DNA of 9,657 nucleotides from CAZERD01 sp964515405 (GCA_964515405.1 CAZERD010000055.1:1-9657); one strand, 5' to 3'. Numbered from the stretch's first letter, positions 1 through 7,562 are shown. Numbers and translations: made by a program. Notes: a model not told the origin generated them from the letters alone.

Positions 1-815
1 GGAAAGAAAAATGTTTTTTGATTGATCCCGGTGAAGGTACTCAGAGACAGATGGTGTTCGCGGGAGTGTCACCAACGTGTGTTAATGCTATATTTATAAG
101 CCACTTTCACGGTGATCATTGCCTTGGTTTACCGGGTGTGATTCAAAGAATGTCTCTGTACGGAGTGTCTCACGTTGTGTCTGTATATTATCCCTCGTCT
201 GGGGAGATGTATCTTCGTGCTCTGTTGAATTGTTCGTTGTTTCAGAATAGACTGAGGCTTGAGTTGCTTCCTGTGGAGCGTAATGGGATAATATGTGAGT
301 TTGATGATGTATATGTTGAGGCCTACCGTCTTGAACATAGCGTTGAAACATTGGGTTTTAGGTTTGTTGAGAGGGATAAGTTAAAGTTTGTGAAGGGACT
401 TTTGGAAGAGAAGGGGCTCAGGGGTAGAGTGGTAGGCGAGCTTCAGAGGAAAGGGGTGATTGAAGTGGGTGGGCAAACGGTGAGACTTGAGGAGGTGACG
501 AGAAGGGTTGCTGGTAAGGTATTTGCATATGTTTTGGATACAGCACCCTGCAGCAATGCCGGGAAATTAGCTCGCGATGCCTCTATTTTACTGTGTGAGT
601 CAACATACACAGGTAGTGATTCTTCTTTGGCAAGAGAGAGGGGGCATATGACTTCTGTTGAGGCTGCCTATCTTGCTTTGAAGTCTCGAGTGGGCAAGCT
701 TATTTTAACTCACTTTTCTCCTCGGTACGCTGATGTATCTGTGATGCTTGAGGAAGCAAAGGCTATATTTAGTGAAAGCTATTTGGCGAACGATATGGAT
801 GTGTTTTTTATTTAG
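1..815 (+). CDS. rnz: Ribonuclease Z (tRNA 3' endonuclease), 5'-truncated by the window edge
   Basis: This is a metallo-beta-lactamase-fold tRNase Z, which cuts the 3' trailer from tRNA precursors in the cytoplasm. The reading frame is open from base 3 and reads KEKCFLIDPGEGTQRQ at the edge, matching the conserved DxGEGTQRQ element. The TTG at base 18 is therefore internal, and the true start lies upstream, probably 35-45 residues away. The zinc-binding signature SHFHGDHCLGLPG follows. Further on come LEHSVETLGFRF, with a conserved histidine, then LDTAPCSNAGKLA and ESTY, with the bridging aspartate, and finally HMTSVEAA and LTHFSPRY, which supply the last histidines. All family landmarks visible here are intact. 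The stop codon is 9 bases before the cupin gene, so the two probably share a transcript. The central stretch between FRFVERDK and the DTAPC motif differs from the usual PGPLYGKL form, but I see no sign of inactivation. Confidence 0.93.
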   Translation, partial: KEKCFLIDPGEGTQRQMVFAGVSPTCVNAIFISHFHGDHCLGLPGVIQRMSLYGVSHVVSVYYPSSGEMYLRALLNCSLFQNRLRLELLPVERNGIICEFDDVYVEAYRLEHSVETLGFRFVERDKLKFVKGLLEEKGLRGRVVGELQRKGVIEVGGQTVRLEEVTRRVAGKVFAYVLDTAPCSNAGKLARDASILLCESTYTGSDSSLARERGHMTSVEAAYLALKSRVGKLILTHFSPRYADVSVMLEEAKAIFSESYLANDMDVFFI

Positions 816-824
816 GGGGTTAGT

Positions 825-1169
825 ATGTTTGTAGGTAATATTTCCGACGTTGAGGCTGTTGAGGTGGGCTCTGGAGCTCAGGATTCCTTTAAGAGGGTTT
901 TGATAGGTCCGGAACAGGGGTGGGAGGATTATGTTATGAGGCTTTTTACCATTAAGAAAGGTGGACATACGCCGCTTCACTCTCATCCGTGGCCCCATAT
1001 AAACTATGTTGTTTCAGGTGAAGGTGTTGTTGTTATGGATGGGAAGGAGTTTCCCATATGTGAAGGTTCCTATGCTTATGTTCCATCTAACATTGAGCAT
1101 AACTACAGAAATACCTCTTCTCAAGATCTCCTCGTTATATGCATAGTTCCCAGGGAAGGGGAAAGATAG
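825..1169 (+). CDS. Single-domain cupin, four-histidine metal type (TM1459-like)
   Basis: This is a 114-residue beta-barrel cupin. Motif 1 is HSHPWPH (His52, His54, His58) and motif 2 is PSNIEHNYRN (His92). The usual motif-1 glutamate is absent, so the four ligands are all histidines. From memory, Thermotoga maritima TM1459 has the same length, the same histidine numbering and similar flanks (RVLIG, VMRLFT, HSHPW, final PxEG). TM1459 binds manganese with four histidines and shows oxidative C=C cleavage in vitro, and its natural substrate is not established as far as I know. There is no signal peptide, so the protein is cytosolic. The ATG is preceded by GGGGGT, which can serve as the ribosome-binding site, and lies 9 bases after the rnz stop. 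A terminator overlaps the end of the gene. The family call is firm, but the biological function is unknown. Confidence 0.9.
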   Translation: MFVGNISDVEAVEVGSGAQDSFKRVLIGPEQGWEDYVMRLFTIKKGGHTPLHSHPWPHINYVVSGEGVVVMDGKEFPICEGSYAYVPSNIEHNYRNTSSQDLLVICIVPREGER

Positions 1170-1187
1170 CTCCTTCCCTCTTTTTCA
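1152..1187 (+). terminator. Rho-independent terminator of rnz-cupin
   Basis: The arms AGGGAAGG (1152-1159) and CCTTCCCT (1172-1179) form an 8-bp stem around a 12-base loop, followed at once by a T-rich run (TCTTTTTC). The cupin stop codon at 1167-1169 lies inside the loop. The T run ends 2 bases before the sigma-28 promoter of the flagellin gene, which insulates the two units. Confidence 0.75.
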
Positions 1188-1188
1188 T

Positions 1189-1214
1189 TAAAGTTTCCCA
1201 TTTTCATCCGATAT
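1189..1214 (+). promoter_or_regulatory. Sigma-28 (FliA/SigD) flagellar promoter
   Basis: TAAAGTTT at 1189-1196 matches the -35 element of flagellar sigma-28 promoters (TAAA/TAAAGTTT). TCCGATAT at 1207-1214 matches the -10 element (GCCGATAA/T) at 7 of 8 positions. The spacing is 10 bases after TAAAGTTT, against about 11 in the consensus. The promoter is the only good candidate upstream of the flagellin gene and fits late-class flagellar expression. Transcription should start near 1221, leaving a leader of about 125 bases. Confidence 0.85.
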
Positions 1215-1345
1215 AAGTATGTGAAAATGAAAGGTAAGGGGGGTGATAGGCACCTGGTAGAGTGCTCAGCAGTGGGTTTCCCGAAGTCGGCAAGGGTTTC
1301 TTGATGTTGAACCTGATTAGAAAAAAGAAAGAGGGAGGTAAACTT

Positions 1346-3133
1346 ATGGGTTTAAGGATAAATACGAATATTCCGGCTGAGTATGCAGTTTACAACTTGA
1401 ATCAAACCAATAACAAGCTGTCCTTGGCTCTGGATAGGCTTTCAACAGGTTTGAGGATCACGAAGGCTGCGGATGATGAAGCTGGGATGACCATAGCTGA
1501 TGCTTTGAGGTTCCAGTCCAGCAACCTGGGTCAGGCTATAAACAATGGTAACAACGCCGTAAATTTGATTCAGATTGCTGATCAGGCACTCCAGACTTCT
1601 ATTAACCTTGTATCAACCATAGCTACCAAGGCTACGCAAGCGGCCAACGCCACTCAGGATACAGCTTCAAGGGAGGCTATTCAGGCTGATATAAGCAAGT
1701 TGCTGGAGGAGATAAACAACATAGCCAGTACCACATCTTACAGGGGAGTGAATCTGTTGAATGGAACATTTACCAATAAGGTTATACAGATAGGAGCCTA
1801 TCAAGATCAGGTTATTTCCTTAAGCATCAAGAGGGCGAACACAGATTCTTTGGGGTGGATGGCGGTTACCAAGACTAGCGGTCCTGAGAGCGTCAATACG
1901 ACGTATGTAAATCAGCTTGAGGCGGTGAGTGTTGGAGCATTGGGTAGCAACGGTTTGGCTTTGAACTCCTCAACCAGTATGCTTACCCTTGCTGGTGGTG
2001 ACCTGACCATTGATGGCGTGAACGTTGCGGATAGGGCCTTCGGTGTAGATAAGTATGATCAACTTGACGCTAAGACCATGGCGGCTGCTATCAACACGGT
2101 AAGCAGTGAAACAGGCGTTAAGGCTACTGCGACGAACGTTGTAACAGGGAACGCTGCGATAAAAGCGGGTACAATTAGTGCAGGTACATTCTACATCAAT
2201 GGTGTAAATATAGGTCAGATTGATGTCTCTGAGAAGGATGCAACTGGTACAGTGGTAGACATGATAAATAAATACTCTGATGAGACTGGTGTTACAGCTT
2301 CTGTTAATGCTCAAGGTGAGCTTGTTTTGACGGCTAAGGACGGGAGAAATATAGCTATTGAGGCTAACTCCAATGTTCAGGATCTGTTGGGCATAAAGGA
2401 TACGACCACTAGCGTTACGGGAACTAAGACTGCTGTTAATGGTGTCGTGAGTTTTGTTCTCAACGGTGTCCTGATTAACGGCATAAATACTGCCGGTACG
2501 ACTGTTGCCGCTTCTACGGTTGCTGCTGCAATAAATAGCAAGCTTTCGGCAGCCGGAATTGATACATCAAAGCTCTATGCCAGTGTGACAGCTGGTGGTG
2601 ATCTTACGATCAAGGATATAGGAGGGCAGGACCTTAATATTAATGCCCAGAATGAGGCAGCGAGTGTTCTAGCATTCCTGGGTCTTGGCACTGATCAGTT
2701 CCTGCTTGAGAATGATTCTTACCATGGTAAAATCCAGCTCCAAAGTGATAAAAACATGACGATAGGTGGAACAAATCCGGCCGTGGGTGGATTAAAGACT
2801 GCCAAGGTGGGTTTAAACACCAATCTGTCTGATGTTAATGTAACCACTGAACAAGGTGCTCAGTTAGCTATAACGCTGGCCAATCTTGCTTTGAAAGATT
2901 TGGATGCTATAAGAAGTGACTTGGGTTCTGCTCAGAATCAGGTTACGGCAACGGTTGAAAACATATCCATTACGCAGATAAACATCAACCAGGCTGAGTC
3001 TACCATAAGGGACGTAAACTTCGCCAAAGAGTCCTCTACATTCTCGAAGCTCCAGATACTGGCTCAGTCCGGTACGTATGCCTTGGCTCAGGCAAACACG
3101 ATACAGCAAAACGTACTGAGGTTGCTAAGGTAA
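1346..3133 (+). CDS. fliC: Flagellin with enlarged variable domain
   Basis: This is the main filament protein, exported by the flagellar type III system. I place the start at the ATG at 1346 (MGLRINTN), 595 residues, because AGGGAGG lies just upstream and the product then begins like other flagellins; an open frame from 1262 adds 28 non-flagellin residues. Residues 1-180 form the N-terminal D0/D1 region (LDRLSTGLRI, AADDEAGM, ISKLLEEINNIASTTSYRG). Residues 490-595 form the C-terminal D1/D0 region ending QQNVLRLLR. The middle holds three segments resembling flagellin/hook IN motifs, at about 213-264, 275-340 and 365-430, each with a DGVNV or NGVxI turn and an AAIN or DMIN helix. The core is closest to epsilonproteobacterial FlaA-type flagellins (TKATQAA). 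It could equally be called flaA or hag. It is a single gene with its own promoter and terminator. Confidence 0.97.
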   Translation: MGLRINTNIPAEYAVYNLNQTNNKLSLALDRLSTGLRITKAADDEAGMTIADALRFQSSNLGQAINNGNNAVNLIQIADQALQTSINLVSTIATKATQAANATQDTASREAIQADISKLLEEINNIASTTSYRGVNLLNGTFTNKVIQIGAYQDQVISLSIKRANTDSLGWMAVTKTSGPESVNTTYVNQLEAVSVGALGSNGLALNSSTSMLTLAGGDLTIDGVNVADRAFGVDKYDQLDAKTMAAAINTVSSETGVKATATNVVTGNAAIKAGTISAGTFYINGVNIGQIDVSEKDATGTVVDMINKYSDETGVTASVNAQGELVLTAKDGRNIAIEANSNVQDLLGIKDTTTSVTGTKTAVNGVVSFVLNGVLINGINTAGTTVAASTVAAAINSKLSAAGIDTSKLYASVTAGGDLTIKDIGGQDLNINAQNEAASVLAFLGLGTDQFLLENDSYHGKIQLQSDKNMTIGGTNPAVGGLKTAKVGLNTNLSDVNVTTEQGAQLAITLANLALKDLDAIRSDLGSAQNQVTATVENISITQININQAESTIRDVNFAKESSTFSKLQILAQSGTYALAQANTIQQNVLRLLR

Positions 3134-3151
3134 GAAACGGTTTTTAGGGAT

Positions 3152-3182
3152 GGGGGCCAGAGGCCCCCTTTATTTTTGTTTT
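3152..3182 (+). terminator. Strong intrinsic terminator of flagellin, overlapping the nuoF stop
   Basis: GGGGGCC (3152-3158) and GGCCCCC (3162-3168) form a 7-bp all-GC stem with the 3-base loop AGA. It is followed by TTTATTTTTGTTTT, an excellent T tract for + strand transcripts from the flagellin gene. The T tract is also the last codons and stop (3170-3172) of the convergent nuoF gene. For transcripts arriving from nuoF, the bases after the hairpin are not T-rich, so termination in that direction is probably weaker. Confidence 0.88.
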
Positions 3183-4381
3183 AGGAAAGTGGCAAGAAGA
3201 AGGTGTGCGGACTGACCTAAAGCGCAGAGAGAGGTTTTCTTCATAGTGTAAGCAAGTTGGAGCAGTGAAGATGCTTTTTCCATGCCTTTCATGTATCTTC
3301 CATATTTTTCTAGCAGCAAAGGATAGCCTTCCCTGCAGGGGGTACACTTACCACAGGACTCATTTTTAAAGAATTCCAAGGTCTTCTTCAGGAATCCATA
3401 TTCATTATCCTTTTCAGATAATACTATTATAGCTCCGGAACCCAGAAGTTTCCCGTTTCTTTTGAGGGTTTCGTAGCATAGTGGCTTGTTAAGGTCGTTT
3501 TCCCAGAAGAATCCGCCGGCGGCACCACCCACAAGGGCGCACTTAAATCCAAGGCTATCCCTTATTCCGCCGCAGAGTTCTATTAAGGATTGCAAGTCCA
3601 CACCAAGATTTGCTTCTACGAGTGATGGTTTTTCAACTGATCCTGATACAGGGTATAGTTTCGTTCCAGGTGATTGTTCCAACCCAAATCTTCTGAACCA
3701 TTTGGCTCCGTTCCTCAATATGGGTATGATATTTGCAAACGTTTCGACGTTATTCACCACCGTTGGATATCCCCATAATCCTTTCATTCCAGGGAATGGA
3801 GGTTTAAACCTTGGATGAGCACGTTTTCCTTCTATTGATTCGAGCATGGCTGTTTCTTCGCCGCATACATATGAGCCTGCTCCCCTTCTTACCTTAATAT
3901 CAAATGAGAACCCGGAATGTAATATGTTTTTGCCAATAAGCCCCTCTGATCTTGCTTCTTCTACTGCTTTCTGAAAAATTTCTGTCTGTTTGGGGTACTC
4001 CCCTCTCATGTACACGAATCCTGTGGATGCTTTTATGGAGTATGCCATTACTGTCATGGCTTCTATTATAGAATGTGGGTTGTTTTCCAGTATCCAACGG
4101 TCTTTGAATGTTCCAGGTTCACCTTCGTCCGCGTTGCAAACTATAAATTTCTTTTCGGAATTTTCCCTTGAAGCTATTTCATATTTGACAGCCGTTGGAA
4201 AACCTGCACCACCTCTCCCTTTTAAGCCTGACTCTTTTACGATGTTTATTATTTCTTCTGGGGATTTACCAAGGTATTTTCCAAGGATGGTGTATCCGCC
4301 ATGTTCTTTGTAATCCTTTATGGTAGGGTAGCTGTTCAGTAGAATAGGTTTTTCAAGTCTCTTTTCCACGATTGTATTCAT
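3170..4381 (-). CDS. NuoF-like NADH-binding flavoprotein of the formate dehydrogenase complex
   Basis: This is a 403-residue homologue of NuoF/FdsB, the FMN and NAD(H) site of complex I-like diaphorase modules. Visible landmarks are GLKGRGGAGFPTAVKYE (FMN site), CNADEGEPGTFKDR (dinucleotide-binding region), GAGSYVCGEETAMLESIEG and GYPTVVNNVET. The [4Fe-4S] site is formed by Cys343, Cys346 and Cys349 in ESCGKCTPCREG plus Cys386 in SLCALGQ. It has only the basic core: no N-terminal thioredoxin-like domain and no C-terminal ferredoxin domain such as bifurcating HydB proteins carry. The ATG lies inside the end of nuoE, overlapping by 29 bases with GGAG just upstream, which suggests translational coupling. 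Its partners are the NuoE-like protein and FdhA; the trio should pass formate electrons to NAD+, or run in reverse. Closest named counterparts are FdsB, HoxF and NuoF. Confidence 0.95.
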   Translation of the reverse strand: MNTIVEKRLEKPILLNSYPTIKDYKEHGGYTILGKYLGKSPEEIINIVKESGLKGRGGAGFPTAVKYEIASRENSEKKFIVCNADEGEPGTFKDRWILENNPHSIIEAMTVMAYSIKASTGFVYMRGEYPKQTEIFQKAVEEARSEGLIGKNILHSGFSFDIKVRRGAGSYVCGEETAMLESIEGKRAHPRFKPPFPGMKGLWGYPTVVNNVETFANIIPILRNGAKWFRRFGLEQSPGTKLYPVSGSVEKPSLVEANLGVDLQSLIELCGGIRDSLGFKCALVGGAAGGFFWENDLNKPLCYETLKRNGKLLGSGAIIVLSEKDNEYGFLKKTLEFFKNESCGKCTPCREGYPLLLEKYGRYMKGMEKASSLLQLAYTMKKTSLCALGQSAHLLLATFLKQK

Positions 4382-4829
4382 TCCTTAGCTCCAGTATTAT
4401 TTCCTTGATTTTTTCTTCCGTTACTCTTTCGTACACTTCATCGTTTACCATTATTGCGGGTGAAACATCGCATAGTCCGAGGCATTCAACTTCCTTTATA
4501 CTAAACAAACCGTCTCTACTGATGTTGTACTTATCAACGTTGAGTATGGTTTTTAGCGTTTTTATTAGGTGTTCTGAGTTGTTTAGATAACACACTATGG
4601 ATTTACATATGCTTATTACGTAAGGTGTTTTACGTTCCTGTGGAAACATGGAGTAGAATGTCATTACCCCGTGTATGTGCCCTTCTGTGGTTTTCAGATG
4701 CTTGGCCATGGCTTTTATGTTTTCCTCTGTTGGTCTTAAGGGGCTCTCTGGTTTGAAGACCTCATGGAGTATTTCCAGTAGGTAGGAGGTTTCCCTTGGA
4801 TATTTCTCCAACACATCCTGAATATTCAT
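4353..4829 (-). CDS. NuoE-like [2Fe-2S] thioredoxin-fold subunit of the formate dehydrogenase complex
   Basis: This is a 158-residue NuoE/FdsG-type subunit that carries one [2Fe-2S] cluster in a thioredoxin-like fold. The four ligands are Cys75 and Cys80 (CKSIVC, CX4C) and Cys116 and Cys120 (ECLGLCDVSP, CX3C). The N-terminal helical part contains GHIHGVMTFYSMF, the typical segment ahead of the cluster domain, and ALxAM-like helices precede it. The start ATG overlaps the fdhA stop by 4 bases (ATGA on the coding strand), and the 3' end overlaps nuoF by 29 bases, so the three genes are tightly coupled. It most likely bridges electron flow within the diaphorase part of the complex. The absence of hydrogenase or other Nuo genes in the window favours a formate dehydrogenase role over complex I. 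Confidence 0.94.
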   Translation of the reverse strand: MNIQDVLEKYPRETSYLLEILHEVFKPESPLRPTEENIKAMAKHLKTTEGHIHGVMTFYSMFPQERKTPYVISICKSIVCYLNNSEHLIKTLKTILNVDKYNISRDGLFSIKEVECLGLCDVSPAIMVNDEVYERVTEEKIKEIILELRNEYNRGKET

Positions 4830-7492
4830 AGTTTTTCCACCCTACATTTGGCTTTTGCCACCTTGAATTCGGGTATTTTCGCCAATGGGTCCAGTGCATC
4901 ATTTGTTAGTAGGTTTGCAGCTGCTTCCCTGAAGTGGAACGGTATGAATATGCATCCTGGGAGAACCCTACTGCTATATATGGCTTTGAGCACTATTGAA
5001 CCCCGCGGTGTTGATACCTTTACTGTCTCCGAGTTGGATACTGACAGCTCTTTGGCATTCTGTGGGTTGATTTCTACGTATGGCTCATTAGTATATGCTG
5101 TCAGGAACTTGGATCTCCTTGATATAGTTCCTGTGTGGTAATGGAACAATATCCTTCCGGTGGATAGGATAAAGGGGTAGTTTTTGTCGGGTTGCTCGGC
5201 TGGTGATACGTAATCAGCAGGAGAAAACAACCCCTTGCCTTGTGGGAATGACTTTTCATGAAGGAAAGGTGTACCAGGATGTTCTTTGGATGTGATTGGC
5301 CATTGGGGTTTGCTATGGATTCTGTCGTAACTGAATCCGGAGTATATCGGGATCAGGGAAGATGCTTCTTTCATTATCTCTGACTCGCTTGAGTATTCCA
5401 TTGGGTAGCCCATTTTCTCTGAGAGCGTGCATATTATTTTCCAGTCTTCAAGCGTACCGCTGGGCGGATTTGTTACCTTGTGGACGGGGAGTATTCTTCT
5501 TTCTGTATTTGTGAATGTTCCTTCCTTTTCAAGTGGAGACGCTGCGGGTAGAACAACATGGGCGTATTCACATGTTTCCGATAGATATATATCCTGAACC
5601 ACCAGGAACTCGATCTGTTTAAGAGCTTCTCTCATATGGGAGAGGTTTGGGTCTGACATGGCTGGGTTCTCTCCCATAATGTACATGGCTTTTACACTGC
5701 CCTCAAGTACTCCATTAAACATTTCAACCACAGTTAAACCTGGTTTGTTAGGTAGTTTTGCCTTCCAAGCACGCTCAAACTTTTTCCTTATTTCTGGTTT
5801 GTCAACGTTCTGGTAGCCTGGATATACGTTCGGTAGAGCGCCCATATCGCAAGCTCCTTGGACGTTGTTTTGTCCCCTGAGCGGATTTACTCCGGAGTAC
5901 AGTTTACCCACGTTACCTGTGAGCATGGCAAGATTGGCTATAGAGAGTACGTTGTCTGTACCCGTTGTATGCTGTGTTATACCCATTGAGTACACTATAG
6001 AGGCGCTCTTGGCTGTTGCAAATACGCGTGCGGCCTCTATTATTGTGTCCTTGGGTATTCCGGTTATGCTTTCAACAAGCCCTGGGGTGTATTCCATTAC
6101 CACCTTTTTGAGCTCTTCAAAGTTCTCGGTTCTACTTTCCACAAATCTTTTATCGTACAGCTTTTCTGATATTATAACGTGCATCATGCCGTTGAGCCAG
6201 GCCACATCCGTTCCGTTTTTCTGTTGAAGGTGCAGCGTAGCATATCTTGTTAGGTCTATTTCTCTGGGGTCCACCACTATAAGTTTGGCACCGTGATTTT
6301 TTACTGCCCTTTTTATGAAGGTTGCTATTACTGGATGGGCTTCTGTTGTATTTGAACCGGTTACAAGAATGGCTCCTGCATGTTCTATTTCCCATATAGA
6401 GTTTGTCATTGCACCGCTACCGAAGGCATGCACGAGTCCAGTGATTGTAGATGCGTGGCACAGCCTTGCGCAGTGATCTATATTATTTGTTCCTATGGTT
6501 ACTCTCATAAATTTCTGGAAGATATAATTTTCTTCATTTGTACACTTGGCAGATGAAAGACCGCATATGGAATCGGGTGAGTATTTTTTCTTTATGTATG
6601 CTAGTTTTTCTGCTATAAGGTTTAAGGCTTCTTCCCACGAGATTTTCTCTAACTCCCCATTTTTTCTTACGAGCGGCGATGTCAGTCTTTCTTCTCTTGT
6701 CAGTCCATCAAGTCCAAATCTTCCTTTAACACACAGTGAGCCGTTGTTAGGGGATTCCTCGGATCCCGTAACTCTTACTATTTTGTTGTTCTTCAGATTT
6801 ACATTTATTTGGCATCCCACGCCACAGTATGGGCACGTTGTTTTCTTGGTTTCTGTTTCTGATATTTTGTGTGCAGAGATTTCTTTTTCCATGAGAGCCG
6901 AAGTAGGACACATTTGGATGCATTCTCCACATCCATCGCACCGGCTTTTATTCCAGCTACTGTAGCCAGTTGTGATGAGCATATTTTTTCCTCTGCTTGA
7001 AAAGCTAAGGATGCCTTTTCCCTGAATTTCATCGCATGCCTTTATGCATCTGAAGCATCGGATGCATCTGTTAGGGTTATATATAAACGGAGGAGGGGAA
7101 TTGTCCACGGGTAGACTTTCCGAAGTTTTTCTTAGGGGCATCCCGAGTTGTTTTGATATTCTTTGGAGTTCACATTCCCCATCTTTAGGGCAGTTTTCAC
7201 AATCCGGATTGAGGCTGTTGACAAGCAGTTCGAAGACGCTCTTTCTGAGAGTTGATAGTTCTTCGTCTTCTGTTATTATTTCAAGTCCTTCTTCTGTTTT
7301 GAGTGTGCAAGATGTTGTTATCCCATATTTGTTTGTTCTTACAATGCACAAACGACAGGCACCTGTTTCCGAGAGCCTTGGGTGGAAACACAAAGAGGGT
7401 ATATCCTTTCCTGCTGACTTTAAAAAGACGAGAAGGTTGGTACCTTCTTCTACCGTGTGACGAGTGCCGTCAACATTGACTGCGCATACCAT
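4826..7492 (-). CDS. fdhA: NAD-linked formate dehydrogenase alpha subunit, Cys type, with NuoG-like N-terminus
   Basis: This 888-residue molybdopterin oxidoreductase oxidises formate to CO2 or does the reverse. In order it has a plant-type [2Fe-2S] domain (Cys35, 46, 49, 62), a NuoG-like segment (Cys98, 101, 107), a two-cluster ferredoxin domain (Cys143, 146, 149, 153 and Cys185, 188, 191, 195), the [4Fe-4S] site of the catalytic domain (Cys220, 223, 227, 254), and the Mo/W-bisPGD domains with a C-terminal dinucleotide-binding barrel. The motif DHCARLCH places Cys345 where many homologues have selenocysteine, followed by the catalytic His346. NPLRGQNNVQGACDMG holds the conserved substrate arginine. 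No twin-arginine or other signal is seen, so it is cytoplasmic. The histidine usually found four residues before Cys98 is Leu94 here. ATG at 7492 follows a GAAGGGG site. It heads the operon with nuoE and nuoF. Confidence 0.95.
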   Translation of the reverse strand: MVCAVNVDGTRHTVEEGTNLLVFLKSAGKDIPSLCFHPRLSETGACRLCIVRTNKYGITTSCTLKTEEGLEIITEDEELSTLRKSVFELLVNSLNPDCENCPKDGECELQRISKQLGMPLRKTSESLPVDNSPPPFIYNPNRCIRCFRCIKACDEIQGKGILSFSSRGKNMLITTGYSSWNKSRCDGCGECIQMCPTSALMEKEISAHKISETETKKTTCPYCGVGCQINVNLKNNKIVRVTGSEESPNNGSLCVKGRFGLDGLTREERLTSPLVRKNGELEKISWEEALNLIAEKLAYIKKKYSPDSICGLSSAKCTNEENYIFQKFMRVTIGTNNIDHCARLCHASTITGLVHAFGSGAMTNSIWEIEHAGAILVTGSNTTEAHPVIATFIKRAVKNHGAKLIVVDPREIDLTRYATLHLQQKNGTDVAWLNGMMHVIISEKLYDKRFVESRTENFEELKKVVMEYTPGLVESITGIPKDTIIEAARVFATAKSASIVYSMGITQHTTGTDNVLSIANLAMLTGNVGKLYSGVNPLRGQNNVQGACDMGALPNVYPGYQNVDKPEIRKKFERAWKAKLPNKPGLTVVEMFNGVLEGSVKAMYIMGENPAMSDPNLSHMREALKQIEFLVVQDIYLSETCEYAHVVLPAASPLEKEGTFTNTERRILPVHKVTNPPSGTLEDWKIICTLSEKMGYPMEYSSESEIMKEASSLIPIYSGFSYDRIHSKPQWPITSKEHPGTPFLHEKSFPQGKGLFSPADYVSPAEQPDKNYPFILSTGRILFHYHTGTISRRSKFLTAYTNEPYVEINPQNAKELSVSNSETVKVSTPRGSIVLKAIYSSRVLPGCIFIPFHFREAAANLLTNDALDPLAKIPEFKVAKAKCRVEKL

Positions 7493-7518
7493 ACAAGCCC
7501 CTTCTTTGCCTTGATTAA

Positions 7519-7546
7519 ATTATAGCTCATAGTGGTGGGTTTTCAA
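7519..7546 (-). promoter_or_regulatory. Sigma-70-type promoter of the fdhA-nuoE-nuoF operon
   Basis: On the - strand, TTGAAA (7546-7541) and a perfect TATAAT (7524-7519) are separated by 16 bases. The -10 element sits 26 bases upstream of the fdhA start codon, leaving a short leader with GAAGGGG as ribosome-binding site. I see no clear terminator for the upstream Spy-like gene, so some read-through into fdhA is also possible. Confidence 0.75.
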
Positions 7547-7562
7547 GTTATATGTTAAATAT

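Noticed and set aside
18..20. TTG at base 18 as the start of RNase Z
   Set aside because: The frame upstream is open to the edge and encodes EKCFL, which belongs to the conserved core strand before DPGEGTQRQ.
1262..1345. Flagellin starting at TTG/GTG-like codon at 1262 with a 28-residue extension
   Set aside because: The extension is unlike any flagellin N terminus, and AGGGAGG directly precedes the ATG at 1346, after which the canonical MGLRINTN begins.
1221..1345. c-di-GMP-I or fluoride riboswitch in the flagellin leader
   Set aside because: A GGTGATAGGCACC piece looked faintly like a fluoride riboswitch start, but the rest of the conserved core is missing, as is the CGCAAAGCC element of the c-di-GMP-I class.
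6450..6480. Selenocysteine (in-frame TGA) in the formate dehydrogenase active site
   Set aside because: The codon at residue 345 is a normal cysteine codon and the frame is continuous, so no recoding is needed.
3170..7492. Complex I NuoEFG or an iron-only hydrogenase operon
   Set aside because: The large subunit has the formate dehydrogenase motif CARLCH and the LRGQNNVQGACDMG element, lacks an H-cluster domain, and no other nuo genes are present.
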